Shown: positions 1 through 6,898, counted from the stretch's first letter. The stretch is DNA of 7,607 nucleotides from an uncultured Sphingobium sp. (GCA_946885845.1 CAMPHJ010000075.1:1-7607), one strand, 5' to 3'. The notes: generated by a model not told the origin, from the letters alone. Translations and numbers: made by a program.

Positions 1-8
1 CCCAGCCG

Positions 9-857
9 TCAGGCGGCCTTTTTCTTGTCCGCCCAGATATTCTGGTAGGACATATAGGCCAAAGCCGTCGCGATCAGCAGGAAGACGATGGTCGCCAGAC
101 CCGCCCGGCGGCGGTTTTCCAGCTTCGGCTCGGCGGTCCAGGTCAGGAACGCGGCCACATCCTTCGACATCTGATCGACCGATGCCTTGGTCCCGTCGCC
201 ATAGGTCACCTGGCCATCAGCCGTGAGCGGCGGCGCCATCGCGAGGTTCAGGTTGGGGAAATAGGGGTTGTAGTGCAGACCTTCGGGCGTTTTGGCGTCC
301 GGGAAATGCTTGATCAGTTCGGCTGGCTGGTTCTGATAGCCCGTCAGCAGCGAATAGACATAAGCGGTGCCGTCGTGACGCGCCTTGGTCATCAGCGACA
401 AATCTGGCGGGATCGCGTTGTTGTTCGCCGCCGCCGCCGCGACATTGTTCGCGAAGGGCTTGGGGAAATAATCCGCCGGAACCGGCTCACGCGACGACAT
501 TTCGCCCGTCTTGGGATCGACATCAGGCGTCTTGATCGCCCACTGCTTGGCGATCGCCTTGATCTCCGCTTCATTATAGCCAATGCCGGCGAGATCGCGG
601 AACGCCACGAACTTCAGGCTGTGGCAGGCCGAGCAGACTTCCTTGAAAACCTGGAAGCCGCGCTGCAGCTGCGCCCGGTCGAACTTGCCCAACGGACCGT
701 CGAACGAGAATTCCGCATCCTTGGGATGTTTGTGGAATTCATGCTCGACCGTCTTGGCAGGCGGCTCGGAGACATATGCCACCGCGCCGACCAGGAAGGA
801 GATCAGCAGCCAGCCAGCAAAGAAGAGGCCGACGAGGAATGCGCCGATGCGAACCAT
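9..857 (-). CDS. petC: Cytochrome c1, heme-binding subunit of cytochrome bc1
   Basis: Cytochrome c1 is the c-type heme subunit of ubiquinol:cytochrome c oxidoreductase. It takes electrons from the Rieske protein and passes them to cytochrome c on the periplasmic side. The 282-residue protein has a hydrophobic N-terminal signal segment (about residues 4-28), then the family block GKFDRAQLQRGF before the heme motif CSACH at 75-79. PDLS follows at 151-154, and a methionine in MAPPL (Met207) is the expected axial ligand. A C-terminal membrane anchor spans about 252-270, after a basic RRR, and the tail is lysine-rich. Length and order fit alphaproteobacterial cytochrome c1. It is the last of three pet genes, 18 bases after petB. 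The gap holds a GAGGGGG stretch directly after the petB stop and AAGAG four bases before the ATG, so the exact ribosome site is ambiguous. The gene is complete; only 8 bases lie beyond it, with no visible terminator. Confidence 0.97.
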   Translation of the reverse strand: MVRIGAFLVGLFFAGWLLISFLVGAVAYVSEPPAKTVEHEFHKHPKDAEFSFDGPLGKFDRAQLQRGFQVFKEVCSACHSLKFVAFRDLAGIGYNEAEIKAIAKQWAIKTPDVDPKTGEMSSREPVPADYFPKPFANNVAAAAANNNAIPPDLSLMTKARHDGTAYVYSLLTGYQNQPAELIKHFPDAKTPEGLHYNPYFPNLNLAMAPPLTADGQVTYGDGTKASVDQMSKDVAAFLTWTAEPKLENRRRAGLATIVFLLIATALAYMSYQNIWADKKKAA

Positions 858-875
858 GTTACTCTTATCCCCCTC

Positions 876-2195
876 TTAACCGGCGTTCGAAGGCTGCGGA
901 TCTGCGCCCATGCCGGGAAGCGCGTCCTGTTCGCCCTTGATATTATGGCGGTTGAGCACGGATTCAGTGATCGAGCCCGGCAGCGGCAACGGCCGTTCAA
1001 AGCGCGAGATCAACGGCAGGATGATCAGGAAGTGCGCGAAATAATAAGCCGAGGCGACCTGCGAGATCATCACATAGGGTTCTTCCGCCGGAGCACCGCC
1101 GCAATAGCCCAGGACGAGAACGTCCGCGATCAGGATCCACCAGAACTTCTTGAACGTCGGGCGATAGTTGCCCGAACGCACCGGCGACGTATCAAGCCAG
1201 GGCAGGAAGAAGAGCAGCAGGATCGATGCGAACATCGCCAGCACGCCCAACAGCTTGGCTGGAATGAAGAAGAAGTCGACGGTGAAAGCACGCAGGATCG
1301 CGTAGAAGGGCCAGAAATACCATTCCGGGACGATATGCGCAGGCGTCGAAAGCGGGTTTGCTTCGATATAGTTGTCCGCGTGGCCCAGATAATTGGGCGC
1401 GAAGAACAGCAGGATCGAGAAAAGGATCAGGAACACGCCAGCGCCAAAGCCATCCTTCGCCGTGTAATAGGGATGGAACGGCACGGTGTCCTGCGGACCT
1501 TTGACTTCCACACCCGTCGGGTTCGACGAACCGGGAATGTGCAGCGCCCAGATGTGCAGGATGATGACCGCAGCGATCACGAACGGCAGCAGAAAGTGCA
1601 GCGAGAAGAAGCGGTTCAAGGAGGCATTGCCTGGAGCAAAGCCGCCAAGCAGCCATGTCTGGATCGGTTCACCCACGATCGGGATGGCGCCGAACAGACC
1701 CGTGATCACCTTCGCGCCCCAATAGGACATCTGACCCCAGGGAAGCACGTAACCCATGAACGCGGTCGCCATCATCAGAAGGAAGATGACCAGGCCAAGC
1801 AGCCAGACCATTTCGCGAGGCGCCTTGTAGGAGCCGTAGAAAAGGCCGCGGAAGATGTGGAGATAAACGACGATGAAGAAGAAGCTGGCGCCGTTGGCAT
1901 GCGCATAACGCATCAGCCAGCCCGCATTCACGTCGCGCATCGTCTGTTCAATGCTGCCGAAAGCGACCAGCGTGTTGGCGCCATAATGCATTGCCATGAT
2001 CACGCCGGTGACGATCTGGATCATCAGCGCGAGACCGGCGAGGACGCCGAAGTTCCAGAAATAATTGAGGTTGCGCGGCACCGGGTAACCGGCGCCAACC
2101 GCGTTATAGACGAAGCGCGGAAGCGGCAGCTTCTCGTCAATCCACTGCGTCAGTGGGTGCTTTGGCGTGTAATGCTCAGCCCAGGGAAAGCTCAT
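876..2195 (-). CDS. petB: Cytochrome b subunit of cytochrome bc1
   Basis: Cytochrome b is the membrane core of the bc1 complex. It carries two b hemes and forms the quinol-oxidising (Qo) and quinone-reducing (Qi) sites. The 439-residue protein has eight predicted membrane helices. The heme ligand pairs are visible with the canonical 14-residue spacing: His99 (in RYAHANGAS) and His113 (YLHIFRGL) on helix B, His200 (FSLHFLLPF) and His214 (ILHIWALH) on helix D. The Qo-site motif PEWY is at 290-293. Full-length cytochrome b, not the split b6/subunit IV type, is shown by helices E-H continuing to about residue 400, followed by a polar tail. The start is supported by [12 protein letters not shown], a normal N-terminus before the first helix. 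The gene begins 11 bases after petA, with its ribosome site overlapping the petA stop, so translation of the two is probably coupled. Confidence 0.98.
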   Translation of the reverse strand: MSFPWAEHYTPKHPLTQWIDEKLPLPRFVYNAVGAGYPVPRNLNYFWNFGVLAGLALMIQIVTGVIMAMHYGANTLVAFGSIEQTMRDVNAGWLMRYAHANGASFFFIVVYLHIFRGLFYGSYKAPREMVWLLGLVIFLLMMATAFMGYVLPWGQMSYWGAKVITGLFGAIPIVGEPIQTWLLGGFAPGNASLNRFFSLHFLLPFVIAAVIILHIWALHIPGSSNPTGVEVKGPQDTVPFHPYYTAKDGFGAGVFLILFSILLFFAPNYLGHADNYIEANPLSTPAHIVPEWYFWPFYAILRAFTVDFFFIPAKLLGVLAMFASILLLFFLPWLDTSPVRSGNYRPTFKKFWWILIADVLVLGYCGGAPAEEPYVMISQVASAYYFAHFLIILPLISRFERPLPLPGSITESVLNRHNIKGEQDALPGMGADPQPSNAG

Positions 2196-2204
2196 GGTTT
2201 CTTA

Positions 2205-2209
2205 CCTCA
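2205..2209 (-). promoter_or_regulatory. petB ribosome binding site fused to the petA stop codon
   Basis: On the minus strand the sequence TGAGG contains the petA stop codon TGA, and its GAGG is the Shine-Dalgarno of petB, nine bases before the petB ATG. Ribosomes finishing petA would end on the site that starts petB. This arrangement suits subunits needed in equal amounts; coupling itself is inferred. Confidence 0.6.
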
Positions 2210-2773
2210 GCCTACAAGAATGGCAGTGTCGGAAGTGAAGGCGAACTTCGGCACTTCCAGATTCTTGGGCGCGGGGCCCTTACGGATACGGGCTGCCGTG
2301 TCATAGTGCGAACCATGGCAGGGGCAGAAATAACCGCCGAACTCGCCCTTGTTCTCACCTTCGCCAGCGCCGAGCGGCACGCAGCCCAGATGGGTGCAGA
2401 CGCCCATGGTGACGAGCCACTGCTTCTTGCCGTCGACGGTGCGTTCCGCCAGGGTCTGCGGGTCACGCAGTCCACCAGCATCGACCTTGTCGGCTTCCGC
2501 GATTTCCTTTTCCGTCAGGTGGCGCACGAACAGCGGTTGCGCGCGGAACGTGGTCTTGACCGCCTGTCCCGGCTGGATCGCCGACAAGTCGACCTCCGTC
2601 GAAGCGAGCGCCAGCACGTCCGCGCTGGGGTTCATCTGATCGATCAGCGGGATGACGACGGCAACCGCCCCCACACCTGCAAAACTGACCGCGGCAATGT
2701 TGATGAAGTCGCGGCGGCGCACTCCATCTTCGCCAGCTAAACCTTGGCTATCCGTATGTTCAACGCTCGCCAT
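2207..2773 (-). CDS. petA: Rieske iron-sulfur subunit of cytochrome bc1
   Basis: The Rieske [2Fe-2S] protein oxidises ubiquinol at the Qo site and hands one electron to cytochrome c1. The chosen protein has 188 residues. A twin-arginine export motif, RRRDFIN at 19-25, precedes a hydrophobic segment (about 26-43), the usual uncleaved Tat signal-anchor of bacterial Rieske proteins. Cluster-binding boxes are CTHLGC at 126-131 and CPCHGSH at 150-156, supplying two Cys and two His ligands plus the disulfide cysteines. GPAPKNLEVP (166-175) is the conserved Pro loop. The ATG at 2773 is preferred over the in-frame ATG at 2815: it has an upstream AAGGG, and the extra 14 residues (MWWVTGTSLQ...) do not resemble the family. 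It is the first gene of petABC, read from the divergent intergenic region shared with trmL. Confidence 0.97.
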   Translation of the reverse strand: MASVEHTDSQGLAGEDGVRRRDFINIAAVSFAGVGAVAVVIPLIDQMNPSADVLALASTEVDLSAIQPGQAVKTTFRAQPLFVRHLTEKEIAEADKVDAGGLRDPQTLAERTVDGKKQWLVTMGVCTHLGCVPLGAGEGENKGEFGGYFCPCHGSHYDTAARIRKGPAPKNLEVPKFAFTSDTAILVG

Positions 2774-2782
2774 GCATATCAA

Positions 2783-2788
2783 CCCTTG
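2783..2788 (-). promoter_or_regulatory. Ribosome binding site deciding the petA start
   Basis: On the minus strand CAAGGG lies nine bases upstream of the ATG at 2773. It supports the shorter 188-residue Rieske protein over the longer reading frame beginning at 2815. Confidence 0.5.
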
Positions 2789-2917
2789 CAAAGACGTCCC
2801 TGTCACCCACCACATTGCCGTTGCCGGCTATGATTATCAGGAAAAGGCACCCATGGTAACGGGCCCCGCCTTCCCCCTGGCGTGGTTCGCGGGCCTGATA
2901 GCCGCAGGATGCCGTCT

Positions 2918-2948
2918 TTGCCAACAGCAATTTGGCCAAGCCTATGAC
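2918..2948 (+). promoter_or_regulatory. Candidate sigma-70-like promoter for trmL-hemF
   Basis: TTGCCA (2918-2923, five of six matches to TTGACA) and TATGAC (2943-2948, four of six matches to TATAAT) are spaced by 19 bases, slightly longer than ideal. Transcription would start near 2955, giving a leader of only about 20 bases before the trmL ATG. It is a by-eye match in a region where a promoter is expected, with no further proof. Confidence 0.3.
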
Positions 2949-2957
2949 AATTTGCCC
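2928..2957 (+). repeat. Short direct repeat overlapping the candidate trmL promoter
   Basis: CAATTTGGCC (2928-2937) and CAATTTGCCC (2948-2957) match at nine of ten bases and start exactly 20 bases apart, close to two helical turns. The second copy touches the candidate -10 box. The first copy contains most of the palindrome TTGGCCAA (2932-2939). It could be a tandem binding site for a regulator or chance; nothing identifies a binding protein. Confidence 0.3.
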
Positions 2958-2977
2958 TGCTGCATTATGGGCGGGGC

Positions 2978-3436
2978 ATGCGTATTGCCCTTTATCAACC
3001 CGAAATTGCCGGAAATGTCGGCGCGATATTGCGCCTGGCAGCCTGCTTTGCCGTGCCTGTGGACATCATCATGCCGACCGGATTCGCCTTTTCCGACGCA
3101 CGACTGAAACGGGCCGCCATGGACTATGGCGCGGCGGCGGAAGTGACTCGCCACGCCAATTTCGAGGCTTTTGACGAGGAGCGCCGCGCCAGGGGGCGCC
3201 GCCTGGTGCTGATGAGCAGCCACGCGTCCGAGCCGCTGCCCAGCATGCGGTTCCAGCCCGACGACGTGTTGTTGATGGGGTCGGAAGGCGCGGGCGTGCC
3301 GGACGCGGTACGCGATCTGGCCGATGTGCGCGTGCGCATTCCGATGGCGCCGGGCTTTCGGTCCTTGAATATCGCCGTTTCCACGGGCATCGCGGTTGCC
3401 GAAGCCCTTCGCCAGACTGGACAGTTTCCGCAATGA
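2978..3436 (+). CDS. trmL: tRNA (cytidine/uridine-34-2'-O)-methyltransferase, SPOUT family
   Basis: TrmL transfers a methyl group from S-adenosylmethionine to the 2'-O of wobble base 34 in the tRNA-Leu isoacceptors CAA and UAA, in the cytosol. The 152-residue protein is the length of a minimal SPOUT methyltransferase acting as a knotted dimer. The family motifs appear in order: the N-x-G-x-x-x-R motif (Asn13 to Arg19, in AGNVGAILRL), GSEGAG at 101-106, and the knot region IPMAPGFRSLN at 121-131. The N-terminus MRIALYQPEI aligns directly with E. coli TrmL (MLNIVLYEPEI), which fixes the start even though the ribosome site (GGGCGGGG) is weak. It differs from larger SpoU/TrmH proteins by lacking an N-terminal RNA-binding extension. 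It is the first gene of a plus-strand cluster; its stop overlaps the hemF start in ATGA. Confidence 0.93.
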   Translation: MRIALYQPEIAGNVGAILRLAACFAVPVDIIMPTGFAFSDARLKRAAMDYGAAAEVTRHANFEAFDEERRARGRRLVLMSSHASEPLPSMRFQPDDVLLMGSEGAGVPDAVRDLADVRVRIPMAPGFRSLNIAVSTGIAVAEALRQTGQFPQ

Positions 3437-4284
3437 CCATCACCCTTGATCATCAGCAGCAGGCCGCACGCGACTGGTTCGAATCGCTGCGCACGCGCAT
3501 CTGCGCCGAGTTCGAGGCGATCGAGCGGGAAGCTGGCAGCGATGCGTCCTTCACATTCACGCCATGGGACCGGGAAGCGCCGGGCCTGACGCCGGGCGAA
3601 GGCGGCGGCGGCGTTCGTGGCGTCATGAAGGGCAAGATTTTCGAGAAGGTCGGCGTCAACGTATCGACAGTATCGGGCGAATTCGCGCCGGATTTTGCCC
3701 GGACCATCCATGGCGCGGATGAAAATCCCGCCTTTTTTGCCACGGGAATCAGCCTGGTCGCTCATATGGCCAATCCGCATGTCCCCGCGGTGCATATGAA
3801 CACACGTTATCTGCGTACCGCCAAAAGCTGGTTCGGGGGCGGCGCGGACCTTAATCCGCCGCTGCCGCGCGACGACGATACGGGCGAGTTCCATGCCGTG
3901 CTGAAAGCGGCCTGCGACGCGCATGATCCCGACTATTATCCCCGGTTCAAAGCGTGGGCGGACGATTATTTCTACATCCCCCATCGGCAGGTCCATCGCG
4001 GGGTGGGCGGCATATTCTACGACCATCTGGAGGGGGAGTTCGATGCGGGCTTCGCCTTCACGCGCGCGGTGGGCGACGCATTTCTGGCGGCATTCCCGCC
4101 GATCGTCCGCCGCAGGATGCACGACAGCTGGACGGAAGCGGATTATCGCCAGATGCTGGAATGGCGCGGTCGCTACGCCGAATTCAACCTGGTGCATGAC
4201 CGGGGCACGTTGTTCGGGTTGAAGACCGGCGGCAATGTCGACGCGATCCTGATGAGCCTGCCGCCGATGGCCAGCTGGAGCTGA
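3433..4284 (+). CDS. hemF: Oxygen-dependent coproporphyrinogen III oxidase
   Basis: HemF oxidatively decarboxylates two propionates of coproporphyrinogen III to give protoporphyrinogen IX, using O2 and no metal-radical chemistry, in the cytosolic branch of heme synthesis. The 283-residue protein carries the family's signature blocks: GEGGGGVRG near 56-63, FEKVGVNVS (70-78), NPHVPAVHMNTR (114-125), WFGGGADLNP (133-142), DDYFYIPHR (177-185), RGVGGIFYD (189-197), and GRYAEFNLVHDRGTLFGLKT (246-265). It ends at LPPMASWS, about 25 residues earlier than E. coli HemF; I recall alphaproteobacterial HemFs ending the same way, so I do not regard it as truncated. The ATG overlaps the trmL stop by four bases, implying translational coupling. 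Its position beside petABC puts heme supply next to a heme-dependent complex. Requiring oxygen, it fits an aerobic organism. Confidence 0.96.
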   Translation: MTITLDHQQQAARDWFESLRTRICAEFEAIEREAGSDASFTFTPWDREAPGLTPGEGGGGVRGVMKGKIFEKVGVNVSTVSGEFAPDFARTIHGADENPAFFATGISLVAHMANPHVPAVHMNTRYLRTAKSWFGGGADLNPPLPRDDDTGEFHAVLKAACDAHDPDYYPRFKAWADDYFYIPHRQVHRGVGGIFYDHLEGEFDAGFAFTRAVGDAFLAAFPPIVRRRMHDSWTEADYRQMLEWRGRYAEFNLVHDRGTLFGLKTGGNVDAILMSLPPMASWS

Positions 4285-4289
4285 CATCC

Positions 4290-4889
4290 ATGCCGCTGAC
4301 ACCCGTCGCCAATGACCAGATCGCGACGATCGTGACTCATCTGGAAATGCGGGCAAGGCCGATGCCCGCGCCGATTCCGCCCGCGCCGCTGCGGCTCAAG
4401 CCCTGGAAGGCGCCGCCAGCCGACGCCTATCGCGCGCTGTTTCGCCGGGTGGGTGAGCAGTGGCTGTGGTTTTCACGGCTGGCGATGAGCGATACGGAAC
4501 TGGCGGCCATCCTCCATGATCCGGCGGTGGAGGTTTATGCCGTCACCGACCCTCGCGGGGTGGAGGTGGGTTTGCTGGAGCTGGATTTCCGCGCAATGCC
4601 CGATTGCAAGTTGGGTTTCATCGGCCTCATCCCCGAACTGACCGGCAAGGGCTTAGGCAGATGGCTGATGGCGCAGGCCAAGTCGCTGGCCTGGCGCAAG
4701 GGCGTTGAGCGCTTCTGGGTGCATAGTTGCACGTTGGACAGCCCGGCGGCCCTGCCCTTTTACATAAAGTCAGGCTTTGTGCCGTTCGCGCGGGAGATCG
4801 AAACCTTCGCTGATCCGCGACTGGCAGGATATTTGCGGCCCGACGCCGCGCCGCACGTGCCTATGCTGGGTCAGGCCCCTTCGGCCTGA
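4290..4889 (+). CDS. GNAT-family N-acetyltransferase
   Basis: The GCN5-related fold moves an acetyl group from acetyl-CoA to an amine; the acceptor cannot be told from sequence. Of 199 residues, about 45-170 form the domain: FRRVGEQWLWFSRL (51-64), a beta strand VEVGLLELDF (91-100), the acetyl-CoA motif A IGLIPELTGKGLGRWLM (111-127), and motif B VHSCTLDSPAALPFYIKSGF (144-163). The position usually Arg or Gln in motif A is Thr118 (TGKGLG), a tolerated variation. The N-terminal IATIVTHLEM segment resembles what I remember of a sphingomonad GNAT group. A GGAG at 4277-4280, nine bases before the ATG, supports the start. It lies 5 bases after hemF, so it probably shares that transcript, but this does not reveal its substrate. 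Its last codons form a hairpin shared with the convergent downstream gene. Confidence 0.87.
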   Translation: MPLTPVANDQIATIVTHLEMRARPMPAPIPPAPLRLKPWKAPPADAYRALFRRVGEQWLWFSRLAMSDTELAAILHDPAVEVYAVTDPRGVEVGLLELDFRAMPDCKLGFIGLIPELTGKGLGRWLMAQAKSLAWRKGVERFWVHSCTLDSPAALPFYIKSGFVPFAREIETFADPRLAGYLRPDAAPHVPMLGQAPSA

Positions 4890-4890
4890 C
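4870..4890. terminator. Palindromic hairpin holding the stop codons of two convergent genes
   Basis: GTCAGGCC (4870-4877) and GGCCTGAC (4883-4890) form a perfect 8-base stem around the loop CCTTC. The plus-strand GNAT stop TGA is 4887-4889 in the right arm, and the minus-strand stop is 4871-4873 in the left arm. A GC-rich hairpin at a convergent junction suits bidirectional termination. However, no T-run follows on either strand, so a classical intrinsic terminator is not shown; it might instead stabilise 3' ends. Confidence 0.5.
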
Positions 4891-5656
4891 GGTAAAGGCG
4901 GGCGAGCATCACCAGCATATAGACCTGCAACAGGGTCGACACCGCGGCAGCGGCGATGCCGCCCGTCAGGCGCGCGCCATCGGGTCCCCCGACCAGCCCG
5001 CCGATGATTCCGAAGATCGCCTGCGCGGCGGAACCCACGATGGCCGACAGCAGGGTGAGGATGAGGATGAAGCCAAGCAGCCGCCAGAAATGACCGCGGG
5101 TCAAGGCCCAGCTATGGCGGAGCGAGGCCATCACCCCCGCATCGCCGTCGATCACCACAGGGTTCAGCAGCAGCAGCCGCACGCTGACGAACAGCATCAT
5201 GCCGCCAACCGCGACGCCCAGCAGCGTCGCGAGCGCGGCGGCCAACGGCTTTGCCACGAGCGACAGCACGACCACGACAATGGCGGCCACGGTGATCGCC
5301 GCACCCAGCAGGCCGACGACCATCAAAGCCGTGCCGAGCAGCACTGGCAGGCGCGCGAGGCTGAGCCGCAGCGCTTCCTGCACGCTGATGCCGGGGCGCA
5401 GGGCGAGCGCGAACAGGGTCAGGGACCCGAACCAGATAAGTATGACGCCCAGCAGCACCGCCAGCCAGAAGCTGACCGGGACATCGGGAAACGCGTCTTT
5501 CATGGTCCAGCTGGCGAGTTCGGGCGGTGTCATTTCCTGAACGATCAGGCCGGGCAGCGCGACGAAGAGCAGCGCAACCGGGAACAGCAGGCTGCGTTCG
5601 CGCGCGACGAAGGCCACTGTTTCTTCCCATGCCTTGCCAATCGACATCACTGCCAT
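4871..5656 (-). CDS. Multi-pass membrane protein, possibly glycerophosphodiester phosphodiesterase membrane-domain type
   Basis: A 261-residue, strongly hydrophobic protein with about six membrane helices (roughly 22-40, 62-86, 105-132, 134-162, 192-216 and 232-252). After helix four comes a polar stretch with [10 protein letters not shown] and [18 protein letters not shown] (179-196). That S-W-x-L-T-R-G-x-x-W-R block is typical of families annotated as glycerophosphoryl diester phosphodiesterase membrane domain proteins. No catalytic phosphodiesterase motif is present, so it is not itself an enzyme by this evidence; the role is unknown. The start may be the ATG at 5656 or a second in-frame ATG at 5647 ([10 protein letters not shown]...), which would give 258 residues; neither has a clear ribosome site. 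It is alone on its strand, convergent with the GNAT gene and divergent from lipB. Confidence 0.85.
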   Translation of the reverse strand: MAVMSIGKAWEETVAFVARERSLLFPVALLFVALPGLIVQEMTPPELASWTMKDAFPDVPVSFWLAVLLGVILIWFGSLTLFALALRPGISVQEALRLSLARLPVLLGTALMVVGLLGAAITVAAIVVVVLSLVAKPLAAALATLLGVAVGGMMLFVSVRLLLLNPVVIDGDAGVMASLRHSWALTRGHFWRLLGFILILTLLSAIVGSAAQAIFGIIGGLVGGPDGARLTGGIAAAAVSTLLQVYMLVMLARLYRQAEGA

Positions 5657-5733
5657 ATCTTCATGCCCTGTTCTTCACCGGAAAATCGGGGAGGAGACTT
5701 GATCGCTCGCTTCGCCCAAGTCAAGGAAACGCC
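5657..5733. other. Short divergent intergenic region between the membrane-protein gene and lipB
   Basis: These 77 bases must contain the start signals of two divergent genes. The lipB ribosome site lies at its right end. On the minus strand TTGACT (six bases covering 5718-5723) is a fair -35 box, but no acceptable -10 follows at the usual distance. I therefore call no promoter here. Confidence 0.4.
5723..5727 (+). promoter_or_regulatory. Ribosome binding site deciding the lipB start
   Basis: AAGGA lies six bases before the ATG at 5734. It supports that start over in-frame upstream codons reaching back to 5527, which would run antisense through the beginning of the neighbouring membrane-protein gene. 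Confidence 0.65.
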
Positions 5734-6444
5734 ATGGCATCGCCCCCTCCCCACGCCGCTGCATCAGACGCGACCGACATTGAATGGCGGATGGACCGCG
5801 ATCTGGTCGATTATCCCGTGGCGCTACGCGACATGGAAGAGCGGGCGGCGGCGATCTTCGCCGGTGAAGCGAGCGAGCGCGTCTGGCTGCTGGAGCATCC
5901 GCCGCTTTACACGGCAGGGACGAGCGCCAACCCGGCGGAACTGATCGATCCGCGTTTTCCGGTTCATGATGCGGGGCGCGGCGGGCGCTATACCTATCAC
6001 GGGCCGGGACAGAGAATCGGCTATCTCAACATCGACCTGCGCGATCGCGGCAAGGATGTGCGCAACTTCGTCCATCATCTGGAGGGATGGATGATCGACG
6101 CGCTGGACGAGCTTGGCATCGCAGCGCGGCGGGCCGAAGGACGGATCGGCATATGGACGGATGACGCCCAGGGCCGCGAAGCCAAGATCGGCGCGTTGGG
6201 CATCCGGGTGCGGCGCTGGGTCACGCTGCACGGATTTTCGATCAACGTCGATCCCGACCTGTCGCATTTCGGAGGCATCGTGCCGTGCGGGCTGGCCGAA
6301 TATCCGGTGACCAGCATCGCCGCATTGGGCAAGCCCGCATCCATGGCGGCGCTGGATGCGGCGTTAAGGGCGCATTTCCCCCTCTTTATCAGCCGATTGC
6401 GCCGCTGCGGCGCGGGGGTTGAGCAATGTGGTGACGGCGGCTAG
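5734..6444 (+). CDS. lipB: Lipoyl(octanoyl) transferase
   Basis: LipB moves octanoate from octanoyl-ACP to the target lysine of lipoyl domains (2-oxoacid dehydrogenases, glycine cleavage H protein); LipA then inserts sulfur. The 236-residue protein shows the family signature [12 protein letters not shown] (82-93). It also has the catalytic Lys151 in [13 protein letters not shown] and the acyl-accepting Cys185 in GIVPCGL, matching the Lys/Cys dyad of E. coli Lip[12 protein letters not shown] (166-176) between them is also conserved. [12 protein letters not shown] (51-62) is the usual early block. The N-terminal 15 residues are poorly conserved, but the start has a good AAGGA site. The C-terminal 20 residues, after FPLFI, are Gly/Arg/Cys-rich and unlike typical LipB tails; they coincide with a GCGCCG-CTG-CGGCGC inverted repeat (6399-6413). 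The gene probably stands at the head of its own transcript. LipA is not in the window. Confidence 0.95.
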   Translation: MASPPPHAAASDATDIEWRMDRDLVDYPVALRDMEERAAAIFAGEASERVWLLEHPPLYTAGTSANPAELIDPRFPVHDAGRGGRYTYHGPGQRIGYLNIDLRDRGKDVRNFVHHLEGWMIDALDELGIAARRAEGRIGIWTDDAQGREAKIGALGIRVRRWVTLHGFSINVDPDLSHFGGIVPCGLAEYPVTSIAALGKPASMAALDAALRAHFPLFISRLRRCGAGVEQCGDGG

Positions 6445-6502
6445 GGTCTGCGCCTTCGCCAGGTGGGGGGCCGCCGGGCGCCATATGCTTTAGGAGACCT
6501 GG

Positions 6503-6796
6503 ATGCGCGGGGACGCAAGGACCATCTTGACTGCTTTACTGCTGGGCGGATGCACGATGCTGGCGGCATGCGGCGGGGACGAGAAGAGCAGCAACACGGT
6601 GCAGATGAAGGATCTGGAAGTCGTGGACGGCACCACGACCGACGCGATGACCGACCTGGACGGCGTTCAGAGCGAGGCTCCATCGCCCATATCCTCCGCC
6701 GCGCCAGCCGCCAATTCCGCTGCTCCCGCCGACAAGAAGGAAGAGGCCGCGACCAATGCGGCACAGGCAGACACGGAACTATTGTCGGATCAATAA
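6503..6796 (+). CDS. Small predicted lipoprotein of unknown function
   Basis: This 97-residue protein has a lipoprotein signal: a short basic N-terminus (Arg2, Arg6), a hydrophobic stretch (8-22) and the lipobox LAAC ending at Cys23. An earlier LGGC at Cys17 is a poorer alternative. Residue +2 after Cys23 is Gly, not Asp, so retention in the inner membrane is not signalled and an outer-membrane location is likely. The mature part is polar and low in complexity: an acidic section (about 34-57) followed by an Ala/Pro/Ser then Ala/Glu/Lys stretch (58-90), probably disordered. I recognise no domain. The start is supported by AGGAGA (6492-6497), five bases before the ATG. It lies 58 bases after lipB; it may be read from the same transcript, but no functional link is evident. 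Confidence 0.75.
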   Translation: MRGDARTILTALLLGGCTMLAACGGDEKSSNTVQMKDLEVVDGTTTDAMTDLDGVQSEAPSPISSAAPAANSAAPADKKEEAATNAAQADTELLSDQ

Positions 6797-6823
6797 TATC
6801 GCAGCGGCGTTCAGGCGCGATAT
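6796..6823 (+). terminator. Weak inverted repeat after the lipoprotein gene
   Basis: ATATCGC (6796-6802) and GCGATAT (6817-6823) form a 7-base stem around a 14-base loop, starting at the last base of the lipoprotein stop codon. The stem is modest and no T-run follows. It may be a partial terminator between the lipoprotein gene and the next gene, or chance. Confidence 0.25.
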
Positions 6824-6898
6824 AGGCGCGTATCTGCAGAAGTCAGAATATGGAACACGGGCCGCGCGGTCCGGTCGTTCCGTTCAAAAGGGGAAGTC

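Larger units (their letters stand above)
2774..2977. other. Divergent intergenic region between petA and trmL
   Basis: These 204 bases separate two divergent transcription units and should hold both promoters. I see no convincing gene inside; reading frames crossing it on either strand lack a recognisable product. On the minus strand a GATAAT (2833-2838) resembles a -10 box about 60 bases before petA, with TTACCA (2854-2859) as a poor -35 at a short 15-base spacing. This is only a weak candidate. On the plus strand a better -35/-10 pair lies just before trmL and is listed separately. I see no FNR-type TTGAT-N4-ATCAA box and no riboswitch-like structure. Confidence 0.6.

Noticed and set aside
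273..2306. A 677-codon open frame on the plus strand, antisense to petB and most of petC.
   Set aside because: Its translation is Arg/Gln/Asp-rich with no recognisable domain and lies opposite unmistakable cytochrome genes. Long antisense frames are expected in GC-rich DNA with strong third-position bias.
2774..2815. Longer N-terminus for the Rieske protein from the ATG at 2815.
   Set aside because: The added residues do not resemble Rieske N-termini, and the ATG at 2773 has a well-placed AAGGG.
4260..4284. Apparent truncation of HemF, which ends about 25 residues before the E. coli enzyme.
   Set aside because: Alphaproteobacterial HemFs as I recall them end at the same point (a PPxxxW-type end). 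No remnant of the longer tail is visible downstream, and the next gene begins at once with its own ribosome site.
3124..4356. A 410-codon open frame on the minus strand, antisense to trmL and hemF.
   Set aside because: No family motifs, and trmL and hemF on the opposite strand are certain. It is a shadow frame.
5090..5944. A 284-codon plus-strand frame across the membrane-protein gene and the start of lipB.
   Set aside because: The translation is Gln/His/Arg-rich low complexity, typical of the antisense of a hydrophobic protein, and it overlaps lipB in another frame.
6445..6502. G-rich stretch after lipB considered as a terminator.
   Set aside because: I could not find a stem with a sensible loop or a T-run. 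The GGCGCC palindrome there is too short to mean anything.
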